Positions 6,264 to 11,982 are shown, numbered from the stretch's first letter. The stretch is 11,982 bases of DNA from Chloroflexi bacterium RBG_16_56_11 (GCA_001796865.1 MGNQ01000013.1:1-11982); one strand, 5' to 3'. Numbers and translations are program-made. The notes: generated by a model from the letters alone, not told the origin.

Positions 6264-7382
6264 TCAGCTCTCCTTCCCTTCGTCACTTGCTTCCTTCTTT
6301 TCACCCGTATCTTTCCATCGTCCGGTCGCCCGGCTCACCAGCATGTCAAGACCGGCGCCGGCTGCCGTCACGCCGCCTATCGTGGCCATAACCTTGTCTA
6401 TATCAACTCTGCCTATACCCGGCAGTTCCACGTCAAACTGGCGCTCGTACATCGGGCTGACAGATTCGTAAAACTCCGGCTCGGAACAGGCGACGCAGGG
6501 CACGTTCGCCCGTATGCAGTAGTTCGTCCGGTTGTTCCAGAGTCGCTTCCAGCAGTCCTGGTTCGCCCAGGGGCCCTTGCAACCCTTGAGATAAAGGCAC
6601 CAGCCCTGCTGGTCGGGATTACCCCAGTCGGTGATGAACCGGCCGGCTTCGAAGTGCCCGCGCCGCTCGCAGTTTTCGTGCTGGTTAGAGCCGTAGAAGG
6701 CGAGCGGCCGATAGAATCTGTCCAGGGGCGGGACGGTGCCGAAGGTGAGGTAGTGTATGATTACCGCCACCAGCCGCTCGGGATGCACCGGGCAGGTAGG
6801 CAGGTTGACTACCGGCTTGTTCCCGGTGACATCATCGTAGTAATGGTGACGCTGGGTGCCGCGGAAAAGGTAGCCGACGGCATCGGTGGGACCAGAGCGG
6901 GGTATGCCGCCATAGGTGGCGCAGGAGCCGACACAGATAATGGCTGCGGCTTTGCGCGCCGTCTCGCTGACGATGTCTTTGAAAGGCTTGCCTTCGACCG
7001 TCAGGAACAGCCCGTCCTCGCCCAGCGGGATGGCCCCGTCCATGATGAGAATATAGCCACCTTCTTCGATAGTCTTGAGTCGGGCCTCTTCGGCCCGGCG
7101 ACCGGAGGCAGCCATCGCCGTTTCATGGTAGCGTAGTGAGATGGTATCCAGCAGAATTGAGGCTGCCAGCGGTTCCAGACTGTTGAGGAAAGACTCGGTG
7201 CAGCCGGTACAGTCCTGTGATTTGAGCCAGATTACGGCCGGTTTGCCCAGGGACTCTTCCAGAGCTTTCGCCACTTTGGGGGTCAGTGCCTGACTTAGCC
7301 CCAGCCAAGCCAGCGCGGCCCCGGCTATCTTGATGAAGTCCCGGCGGGTCAATTCGGGAGTCCTCAGTTCAAAAATATCCAT
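6264..7382 (-). CDS. hupS: Uptake [NiFe]-hydrogenase small subunit, Tat-exported
   Basis: A 372-aa iron-sulphur subunit. The Tat signal is RRDFIK (residues 13-18) followed by a hydrophobic stretch, so the folded HupSL dimer is exported to the outer face of the membrane. Proximal cluster ligands: C58 and C61 (CTGC), C154 (VGSC) and C197 (PTCPVHP). Distal cluster: H235, C238, C262 and C268. Medial cluster: C277, C296, C299, plus C289 exactly seven residues before C296, where standard [NiFe] enzymes have proline. The usual [3Fe-4S] medial cluster is therefore probably [4Fe-4S]. The proximal motif is CTGC, not CTCC, so it lacks the extra cysteine of O2-tolerant enzymes. Residues 330-350 are weakly hydrophobic and could help membrane contact; the tail is charged. 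AAGGAG lies 6 nt before ATG 7382. Confidence 0.97.
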   Translation of the reverse strand: MDIFELRTPELTRRDFIKIAGAALAWLGLSQALTPKVAKALEESLGKPAVIWLKSQDCTGCTESFLNSLEPLAASILLDTISLRYHETAMAASGRRAEEARLKTIEEGGYILIMDGAIPLGEDGLFLTVEGKPFKDIVSETARKAAAIICVGSCATYGGIPRSGPTDAVGYLFRGTQRHHYYDDVTGNKPVVNLPTCPVHPERLVAVIIHYLTFGTVPPLDRFYRPLAFYGSNQHENCERRGHFEAGRFITDWGNPDQQGWCLYLKGCKGPWANQDCWKRLWNNRTNYCIRANVPCVACSEPEFYESVSPMYERQFDVELPGIGRVDIDKVMATIGGVTAAGAGLDMLVSRATGRWKDTGEKKEASDEGKES

Positions 7383-7486
7383 ATCAACTCCTTTTCAGGT
7401 CAAGTCGACATTCTCCGGCGCGCATTACCGGTAGTTTTCGATGATGATGAGCGGTATCTTCTGACGGTATACACAGGTACTTTTAC

Positions 7487-7501
7487 TACGAATGATTCGT
7501 A
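7487..7501. promoter_or_regulatory. Perfect 15-bp palindrome, possible operator for the hup operon
   Basis: TACGAAT-G-ATTCGTA is a perfect 7-bp inverted repeat around one central base, 105 nt upstream of the hupS start. Size and symmetry suit a dimeric helix-turn-helix regulator. It does not match the FNR/CRP core (TTGAT-N4-ATCAA), and I cannot assign a regulator. It would control hupSL or, less likely, the plus-strand gene at 7681. Symmetry is seen directly; function is inferred. Confidence 0.4.
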
Positions 7502-7591
7502 ATTTTGCTTAGTGTAAGATTAAAGCTTCCTTAGAAAATGCTTAATTCCAGGGAGAGCTCTGGCGGCGGCCCCGGGTAATAAGGGTAAAAA

Positions 7592-7640
7592 ACCGATGCA
7601 ACAGTTTCAGGGAGTTGTTCACTAAAGATGTCGCATCGGT
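7592..7640. repeat. 8-bp inverted repeat with 33-nt spacer upstream of the 7681 gene
   Basis: ACCGATGC at 7592-7599 is the exact reverse complement of GCATCGGT at 7633-7640. Inside it, CAAC (7599-7602) can pair with GTTG, giving a possible nested stem. It could fold in the RNA leader of the 7681 gene or be a spaced binding site. No U-run follows, so it is not an intrinsic terminator. Confidence 0.4.
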
Positions 7641-7680
7641 AACACAGGGGCTAATAGCCATCGATGCTTTGTGGTGAATC

Positions 7681-7917
7681 ATGGAAGGGCCCGGGTTGAT
7701 TGTCCTGATTGTGGCAGAGATATTGGCCTTGGTTCCTGCGGTCTTTGTTGTCTATATTAATGTCGGGGGCACTTATTTGGCTATACGTCGGTCCTTCGTC
7801 GCGAGAAAGGCCGAAAAACGAGAAAAAATCTCCGCGGGCTTAAGTTGCTCTATCGATACTGACTGCCCGCCGGGATATGTCTGTATCAACGGACACTGCG
7901 TGCCTTCGCAGTCTTAA
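7681..7917 (+). CDS. Small membrane protein with C-terminal four-cysteine module (78 aa)
   Basis: I do not recognise this gene. It starts at ATG 7681 with a modest GGTGA ribosome binding site 5 nt upstream. Residues 6-28 form a hydrophobic helix, then a strongly basic stretch (RR at 36-37, RKAEKREK at 42-49), then a compact Cys module near the C-terminus: C56, C62, C68 and C73, spaced C-x5-C-x5-C-x4-C within a DTDCPPGYVC context. That pattern resembles short disulphide-rich repeats (C-x-x-D-x-D-C-P-x-G-x-x-C-x-x-G-x-C) found in secreted and surface proteins. The positive charges after the helix predict a cytoplasmic C-terminus, which does not fit a disulphide module unless the cysteines bind metal. 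The next gene is in the same frame after a single stop codon. Confidence 0.6.
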   Translation: MEGPGLIVLIVAEILALVPAVFVVYINVGGTYLAIRRSFVARKAEKREKISAGLSCSIDTDCPPGYVCINGHCVPSQS

Positions 7918-7944
7918 GGCTCGATTCTTAAATACCTGACTGTC

Positions 7945-8439
7945 GTGACGAATTTAAAGGAATTTAGTGAAGTTTATCGTAACGACAATGCATCTATAGC
8001 TTTTTACATTTCGATTCTTGAGTCCCAGGCCGGAAACCCTCCTACTTGCCGGACTCCTTTACAATGTAGTATTTGTGGTAGGGTTATTCCAAATCATGGA
8101 ACCTCTATTGAACAACACTTCATAAATATATACGGGACTAGTTTTATGAACCTTCGAGGCATTAGATACAGATTTTTCCATCAAGGAGAATATTCCAGCA
8201 TCATTGAAGAATTATGGGATATTTATGATAGGCGACAAGACATCAATACTAGTTTAGAGTCTGATAACTCTGTTCAAGAATCTGATGACCATATTCAAGA
8301 AATTGAAAGCCTTACCCAAGAACTTGATAGAAGAGAGGAAATTTTGGGTGACTTTGAGGACGAAGTTGAGTTATTAAAAAAGGTAACACGGAAGACTCTA
8401 ATTAAGTCTTTTATGGATCATTATAATAGACCCATTTAA
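7945..8439 (+). CDS. Hypothetical protein with CxxC/His finger-like motif and C-terminal coiled coil
   Basis: A 164-aa product without a recognised family. The start is uncertain: GTG 7945 is the only plausible early codon and lacks a clear ribosome binding site; the next in-frame Met is at residue 68. Residues 41-58 contain C41-x2-C44-x6-H51-x6-H58, a possible zinc site (CSICGRVIPNHGTSIEQH). Residues about 107-150 are rich in Glu/Gln/Asp with Leu/Ile heptad spacing, predicting a coiled coil, followed by a basic end. It has no signal or membrane span, so a cytoplasmic DNA/RNA- or protein-binding role is possible. Its base composition is clearly lower in G+C (20 of 60 bases at 8221-8280, against 36 of 60 in hupS at 6661-6720), which suggests horizontal acquisition. 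A two-way terminator closes the gene. Confidence 0.65.
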   Translation: MTNLKEFSEVYRNDNASIAFYISILESQAGNPPTCRTPLQCSICGRVIPNHGTSIEQHFINIYGTSFMNLRGIRYRFFHQGEYSSIIEELWDIYDRRQDINTSLESDNSVQESDDHIQEIESLTQELDRREEILGDFEDEVELLKKVTRKTLIKSFMDHYNRPI

Positions 8440-8481
8440 TTTTTATATTTTATCACGTTAGCTATCCGTTAGCTAAAATGA

Positions 8482-8520
8482 AAAATCCCCCGGAACCGTT
8501 TTTCGATTTCGGGGGATTTT
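8482..8520. terminator. Bidirectional rho-independent terminator
   Basis: AAAATCCCCCG at 8482-8492 pairs perfectly with CGGGGGATTTT at 8510-8520, an 11-bp stem whose C/G core is flanked by A and T runs. It can therefore terminate transcripts from both sides: the plus-strand gene ending at 8439 and the minus-strand lipoprotein gene ending at 8612. An outer AGCTAAAAT/ATTTTAGCT match allows an alternative longer pairing with a bulge on the left arm. Confidence 0.9.
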
Positions 8521-8611
8521 AGCTTCAGAAATTGGTAGAGCAAGTTGTACAATAGAAAGAACTTTTTGCTTAATCTTTAACTTTCCATAATCTGCGGAAT
8601 CAGTTGCTTTT

Positions 8612-9991
8612 CTATTGTGGAAGGTAATATTTTTTCAACACTTCCTCAGCAGGCTTACCGTACGGCGTCTCAGTGGGGTCATAAGGTCCGCCGTGTCCAA
8701 ATGGTCGGTTGGCAAACCACTGCCACCAGAATATCCCTTTCAACCAGGGCTTACCCCATAGTGTTTCAAAAACCGCCTGGTAGCAATCTGCCTGCTCCTG
8801 CAGGTCTATAGGCGCTTGTCTAAGAGCCTTGAAATCAGCAGGCACTTTATTGGTTCCGTCGGTGCTCAGATAGCCAATTTCCGAAATGATTACTGGCCTG
8901 TTAAACTTTTTTGAGAGGTTCTCCAGTTGTGCAACATAACCTTTTTTTATCCAGGCATCCTTAAGCTCCGCAACGGTCGGGTCGTTTTTATTCGTCAACT
9001 CATAATACCCACCCACTCCGATATAGTCCACTGCATCCCACCACTTGATGCGTTGCTCTTCACCGTGGGGAAATCCCCAGGTCGCCGTCATCAGGCTGTC
9101 ATAAGTAATTAGCCCCTTGAAACGCTGGCGAACCTCCTGGATAATCCGGCGCCAGTCGGCCTCCCGGTGGGTTACTCCACCAAGTTCGTTCCCGATAAAC
9201 AACATGTCAACTCCTGTTGCTTGCGCAAAAGCGGCATAGTAATTAATGAATTCCCGATAAGAAGCGAACCACTCTTGCCACTGTTTTTCACTGGTAAAAA
9301 CTGTGCCGATATGACCTTGCCAATGGCTAGGGTCATCAGACAGGAATAACTGCGGCATGAGCAGGACTCTCAGACCAAGGCTGTGTGCAAGATCAAACAC
9401 GCGCTTCAATTCGGCGTCGGTGGCGGAAGGAGACTCATAGTTTATTTTCGTGGATGATATATTTTCCTGGAAAACCCCGAATGATAATGCAATCCAGTTA
9501 GCACCCGTGGCGGCAAGATTTTTCAGAGACTGGTCTGTTTCGGGGGCGGCATACAACCCGCGAAATGGCGGCGAGGTTTTTGCGACTGCACCTGGCGGCG
9601 GTGGCGGAGGATTAGCTGGCGGTTTCCAATCATTGAAATAGATGCCTTTCATAAAGACGTCCATAAGAGGAAGGGAAGGCGTCTGGGTCGTTGTGGGCGT
9701 TGTAGGCGCTGGAGGTTGGGGAGGACTTGGTGGTGCAGGCTTTATCGGTGGACTCGATGTTGTGGACGGCGAAGGTGTGGCGTCAGGTGTTGGTGCAGGT
9801 GTGGGGGAAGGCGTTGGTGCCGGGGTGTATGCGGGAGTGGGCGGGGGTGCAGTCTCAGGTCCCCCTACCGGAGCAGGTTCAGTCGGTAGAGAAGGCACTG
9901 GAGGCGCCTCTGGCGCATTTTGAGTGCAGGAACCCAATACCAGAACCGTAGTTATCAGGCAAACTAAAACCAGCCACAAGACCATTCTCAT
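8612..9991 (-). CDS. Lipoprotein with Pro/Thr linker and GH113-like glycoside hydrolase domain
   Basis: A 459-aa exported protein. Residues 1-21 are a lipoprotein signal ending in the lipobox VLGSC with C22 as the lipidated residue. Residues 24-108 are a low-complexity Pro/Thr/Ser linker that would hold the enzyme away from the membrane. From about 110 onward a TIM-barrel domain follows (KGIYFNDW, TGANWIALSF, HSLGLRVLLMPQ, MLFIGNEL, VDYIGVGGYYE, VIISEIGY, GIFWWQWFA). This order resembles GH113 (beta-mannanase-type). E269 in GNE and E371 in SEIGY are the likely acid/base and nucleophile, placed as expected for a retaining clan GH-A enzyme. Substrate specificity is not established. The start at 9991 has GGTGG 7 nt upstream. 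It is monocistronic, with its own promoter at 10039-10067 and terminator at 8482-8520. Confidence 0.85.
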   Translation of the reverse strand: MRMVLWLVLVCLITTVLVLGSCTQNAPEAPPVPSLPTEPAPVGGPETAPPPTPAYTPAPTPSPTPAPTPDATPSPSTTSSPPIKPAPPSPPQPPAPTTPTTTQTPSLPLMDVFMKGIYFNDWKPPANPPPPPPGAVAKTSPPFRGLYAAPETDQSLKNLAATGANWIALSFGVFQENISSTKINYESPSATDAELKRVFDLAHSLGLRVLLMPQLFLSDDPSHWQGHIGTVFTSEKQWQEWFASYREFINYYAAFAQATGVDMLFIGNELGGVTHREADWRRIIQEVRQRFKGLITYDSLMTATWGFPHGEEQRIKWWDAVDYIGVGGYYELTNKNDPTVAELKDAWIKKGYVAQLENLSKKFNRPVIISEIGYLSTDGTNKVPADFKALRQAPIDLQEQADCYQAVFETLWGKPWLKGIFWWQWFANRPFGHGGPYDPTETPYGKPAEEVLKKYYLPQ

Positions 9992-10038
9992 CTTTGTCCC
10001 ACCGTCTATTATATTTGAACCCGGGCCTAATAACCCGA

Positions 10039-10067
10039 AGTATAGTAATTTGCGTGGACACTGTCAA
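10039..10067 (-). promoter_or_regulatory. Sigma-70-type promoter of the GH113-like lipoprotein gene
   Basis: On the minus strand, TTGACA (10067-10062) and TATACT (10044-10039) are separated by 17 nt. The -35 is a perfect consensus and the -10 matches five of six bases. The transcript would start near 10032, giving a leader of about 40 nt before ATG 9991. Confidence 0.88.
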
Positions 10068-10170
10068 TAGCGTATGTAGAAAGAAATTTTCGGCAGTGGA
10101 ATCCAGTATTGCTGTAAGATTAGCCGCTTAGGTTATATGACTTTTTTAAGATAAAACAGAAAGCAAGGCT

Positions 10171-10201
10171 AAAACAAAAAAGCACAGTTTTTAACCGTGC
10201 T
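10171..10201 (-). terminator. Rho-independent terminator of tRNA-fMet
   Basis: On the minus strand, AGCACGGTT pairs with AACTGTGCT across a 3-nt AAA loop (10201-10181): nine pairs with one G-U. A T-rich tract (TTTTTGTTTT, 10180-10171) follows. It lies 14 nt after the tRNA 3' end. Confidence 0.9.
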
Positions 10202-10215
10202 CAGTTCGAATCCAT

Positions 10216-10290
<75 letters not shown>

Positions 10291-10306
10291 CCGAGATGCA
10301 TTTTTA

Positions 10307-10335
10307 AGTATAGACCCTGTGAACAGAGGTGTCAA
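10307..10335 (-). promoter_or_regulatory. Promoter of tRNA-fMet overlapping the upstream gene's stop codon
   Basis: On the minus strand, TTGACA (10335-10330) and TATACT (10312-10307) are spaced by 17 nt, the same hexamers and spacing as the promoter at 10039-10067. The TGA stop codon of the pterin-binding methyltransferase (10334-10332) lies inside the -35 hexamer. Transcription would start near 10300, about 10 nt before the tRNA. Confidence 0.9.
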
Positions 10336-11186
10336 GCCTGGGCCTGCTGCTGACGCTTCCGGTGGTCCTCGATGAAGCGCCGGGCGAAGCGGTCCCGCCC
10401 CAGCACGAGGTCGGCGGCCAGCACCGACGGCCTGACCCTGGCAGCATCGACAATCAACGCCGTGGCCCCGGCGGCGATGACCAGGGAGACCCAGCAGTTA
10501 TTGATGATAGCGCGGTCCGGCATGCCGAAGGAGATATTACTCGCCCCCATGGTCATATTGACCCCCAGCTCCGTCCTGATGCGTCTGATGGCCTCCAGGA
10601 CGTCCTTCCCGGAGTTCGACTCGGCGCCGATGGCGAAGGTCAGGACGTCGATGACAATGTTTTCCCGGGAAACACCGGCCTTCTCGGCCCTCTCGACGAT
10701 TTTACGGGCGATAGCCACGCGCCGGTCGGCGTTCTTGGGGATACCGTCGTCGTCCTGCACCAGGCCGACGACGGCCGCGCCGTACTCCCTGACGAGCGGC
10801 AGGACTCGCTGGAGGGAGTGCTCTTCCCCGCTGACCGAGTTGATGAGCGGCTTACCTTTGTAGACCTTCAGGGCAGCCTCGATGGCGGCGGTGTTAGGGC
10901 TATCGAGACAAAGCGGCGCATCCACCACCTCCATCACCGCCCGTACCGCCTTCGGCAGCATCGCTACATCGTCCACGCCCGGGGCGTTCACGTTGACATC
11001 GATGATGTCCGCCCCGGCCACCACCTGCTCGATGGCCTCTTTACGCACAATATCGAGGTCGCCCACCTTCAGGGCCTCGGCCAGCTTCTTTTTTCCGGTA
11101 GGATTGATGCGCTCCCCGATAAGCACCGTCGGGCGGGTGATATCGATGATAACCTCTTTCTTTTCGCTCGATACTCTCGTTTCCAC
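10332..11186 (-). CDS. Pterin-binding methyltransferase (methyltetrahydrofolate:corrinoid type, AcsE/MtgA-like)
   Basis: A 284-aa single-domain protein of the dihydropteroate synthase-like TIM-barrel superfamily. Such enzymes move a methyl group between tetrahydrofolate and a corrinoid protein. Motifs: IGERINPTGKKKL (23-35), then DIIDVNVNAPG (60-70; D63, N65), LCLDSPN (92-98; D95), PLINSVSGE (113-121; N116), and MGASNISFGMP (213-223; N217), which form the pterin pocket. Length and motif order match AcsE and MtgA rather than folate-biosynthetic FolP. The start is GTG 11186, with AGGAG 8 nt upstream; the longer open frame to 11552 is a shadow of the upstream gene. It begins 16 nt after the UroD-type gene, so the two form an operon. 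The direction (methyl onto THF for demethylation, or off it for acetyl-CoA synthesis) cannot be read from sequence. Confidence 0.9.
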   Translation of the reverse strand: METRVSSEKKEVIIDITRPTVLIGERINPTGKKKLAEALKVGDLDIVRKEAIEQVVAGADIIDVNVNAPGVDDVAMLPKAVRAVMEVVDAPLCLDSPNTAAIEAALKVYKGKPLINSVSGEEHSLQRVLPLVREYGAAVVGLVQDDDGIPKNADRRVAIARKIVERAEKAGVSRENIVIDVLTFAIGAESNSGKDVLEAIRRIRTELGVNMTMGASNISFGMPDRAIINNCWVSLVIAAGATALIVDAARVRPSVLAADLVLGRDRFARRFIEDHRKRQQQAQA

Positions 11187-11202
11187 GTTAACGTCTCCTG
11201 TT

Positions 11203-11982
11203 TTATTTATAGGTGCCGTATTCTTTGGCGGCTTCCATGAAGGCCCGCAGATTGTCCGGATTGCCCTCGTTAAGGCCGGCCGCCCCGGTGAGTATGTAGC
11301 CGCCGCCCGGAGCGCAGGTCTCGATGAGCCGTCGGCAATATTCCTTAACGTCCCCGGGCGAGCCGGTGTACATGACCGAAGCCGGCACGTTCCCGGCGAT
11401 GCAGGCGCGGCTGCCGAGGATTTTCTTCGCCCTGGCCATGTCGATATCCTCAAAAGACCACACCGTCGAGGTGCGGGGCAGGTCCTGGATGACCTCCAGT
11501 CGCGCCCCGTACCTGCCCTCGGCGAAAGGAAACGGGACGAGCCCTTCGTCAATCATCCCCATGAGCACCTTCCGGAAGGTCGGCCAGTAAAAAGTCTCGA
11601 ACTGCCTGGGGGACATGAAGCTCTCGTCGCCCTTATGCAGCGGCATGAAGCACACCGGGCAGCTGGTGGCATCGGCAGCCGCCACCGCACCCCTGATGAC
11701 GTTGGGCACGGCCCGGGCCATGACCTCGTGGAGCCTGTCCGGCTGGCGGTACATGTCCATGACCGCCCCCTGGGTTCCCCGCAGCATGTCGGCGATGCTA
11801 TCGAAAGGGGCCCCGCCCATGCCTCCACCCCGGATTGACGGAATACCGGCCACGAGGGAATACATATTGAGCTCCATCGCCACGGCTTGCCACCTGAGCG
11901 TCTCCTTGCCCGCCTCGATCATGGTTTTAAAGGCAGCTTCGACGTCCGGCCGTCCCAGGGCGGCGTAAAACCCCATGGGTAT
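11203..11982 (-). CDS. Uroporphyrinogen decarboxylase-family methyltransferase, C-terminal 259 residues (5' part outside window)
   Basis: The frame is open to the right edge and stops at TAA 11205-11203. The visible part shows the URO-D fold shared with the corrinoid methyltransferases MtaA, MtbA and CmuA: SFMSPRQFETFYWPTFRKVL, then FAEGRYGARLEVIQDLP, a FEDIDMARAKKILG...CIAGNVP stretch, and the final PGGGYIL segment with an ...NLRAFMEAAKEYG end. In MtbA/MtaA the zinc that activates the thiol acceptor is held by an HxC motif. The equivalent place here reads FAEGRY, with no His or Cys, so it may bind its metal or substrate differently. A corrinoid-linked demethylase or methyltransferase role is inferred from the adjacent pterin-binding gene. 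It is unlikely to be the heme enzyme HemE. Confidence 0.82.
   Translation of the reverse strand: MPMGFYAALGRPDVEAAFKTMIEAGKETLRWQAVAMELNMYSLVAGIPSIRGGGMGGAPFDSIADMLRGTQGAVMDMYRQPDRLHEVMARAVPNVIRGAVAAADATSCPVCFMPLHKGDESFMSPRQFETFYWPTFRKVLMGMIDEGLVPFPFAEGRYGARLEVIQDLPRTSTVWSFEDIDMARAKKILGSRACIAGNVPASVMYTGSPGDVKEYCRRLIETCAPGGGYILTGAAGLNEGNPDNLRAFMEAAKEYGTYK

Larger units (their letters stand above)
7383..7680. other. Divergent intergenic region upstream of hupS and the 7681 gene
   Basis: This 298-nt region contains no credible gene. It must hold the hup operon promoter on the minus strand and probably a plus-strand promoter. I find no consensus -35/-10 pair here, unlike the two clear promoters near 10039 and 10307. 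A TTAAGC-17-TAATCT arrangement exists on the minus strand but matches consensus poorly (3 of 6 at each hexamer). Two inverted repeats, annotated separately, are the main structures. Confidence 0.5.

Noticed and set aside
6057..7136. 359-aa open frame on the plus strand
   Set aside because: It lies antisense to hupS and the hupL start, both certain genes with all metal ligands. G+C-rich codon usage opens the opposite frame; the translation shows no domain.
8456..8475. Direct repeat CGTTAGCTA (8456-8464 and 8467-8475)
   Set aside because: Only two 9-nt copies beside a terminator; no insertion, attachment site or array evidence.
9660..9930. Repetitive G/T-rich tract that resembles a tandem repeat array
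   Set aside because: It is the coding sequence of the Pro/Thr linker of the lipoprotein; repeats are imperfect and explained by Pro/Thr codons.
11187..11552. N-terminal extension of the pterin-binding methyltransferase to an ATG at 11552
   Set aside because: The extra 122 residues overlap the UroD-type gene in another frame and look like shadow sequence; GTG 11186 has a good ribosome binding site and gives the normal family length.
10329..11838. Two long plus-strand open frames (10329-11240 and 10882-11838)
   Set aside because: Both are antisense to the well-supported methyltransferase genes and show low-complexity composition without motifs.

Overview
The window looks like chromosomal DNA from an anaerobic bacterium of the Chloroflexota, most like the Dehalococcoidia. 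That assignment is inferred from protein style and gene content: a Tat-exported [NiFe] uptake hydrogenase, corrinoid/folate methyltransferases, GTG and TTG starts, and mixed G+C. No rRNA or other definitive marker is present. There is no phage, IS element or CRISPR array.

Layout. (1) 2-3173, plus strand: the 3' end of lgt, a 42-aa single-span membrane peptide, a 55-aa Cys-rich protein, lemA, an FtsX/MacB-type permease and an ABC ATPase with a C-terminal YHS domain. Spacing is tight and the last two genes overlap by 4 nt, so this reads as one cell-envelope/export operon with a metal-binding flavour. (2) 7382-3340, minus strand: a compact hydrogenase operon, hupS-hupL-cytochrome b-hupD, ending in a small two-span membrane protein. 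It converges on operon 1 at 3174-3339. The products would form a periplasm-facing H2-oxidising enzyme passing electrons to quinone through cytochrome b; HupD would trim the 15-residue HupL tail. (3) 7383-7680: non-coding, with a perfect 15-bp palindrome at 7487-7501 and an 8-bp inverted repeat at 7592-7640. (4) 7681-8439, plus strand: two small unrecognised genes in the same frame, the second AT-rich. A two-way terminator follows at 8482-8520. (5) 9991-8612, minus strand: a Pro/Thr-tethered lipoprotein with a GH113-like barrel and a consensus promoter. (6) 10290-10216, minus strand: an initiator tRNA-fMet with its own consensus promoter and terminator. (7) 11982-10332, minus strand: a UroD-type methyltransferase (running out of the window) followed by a pterin-binding methyltransferase, probably a one-carbon/corrinoid operon.

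Most notable: HupS carries a cysteine (C289) exactly where standard [NiFe] hydrogenases have the proline next to the medial cluster, predicting three [4Fe-4S] clusters. Also notable are the ABC-ATPase/YHS fusion, the unexplained 7681-8439 pair, and a tRNA promoter whose -35 hexamer contains the stop codon of the upstream methyltransferase gene. I did not find a clearly new multi-gene system; the operon at 2-3173 and the 7681-8439 pair are the best candidates for undescribed function.
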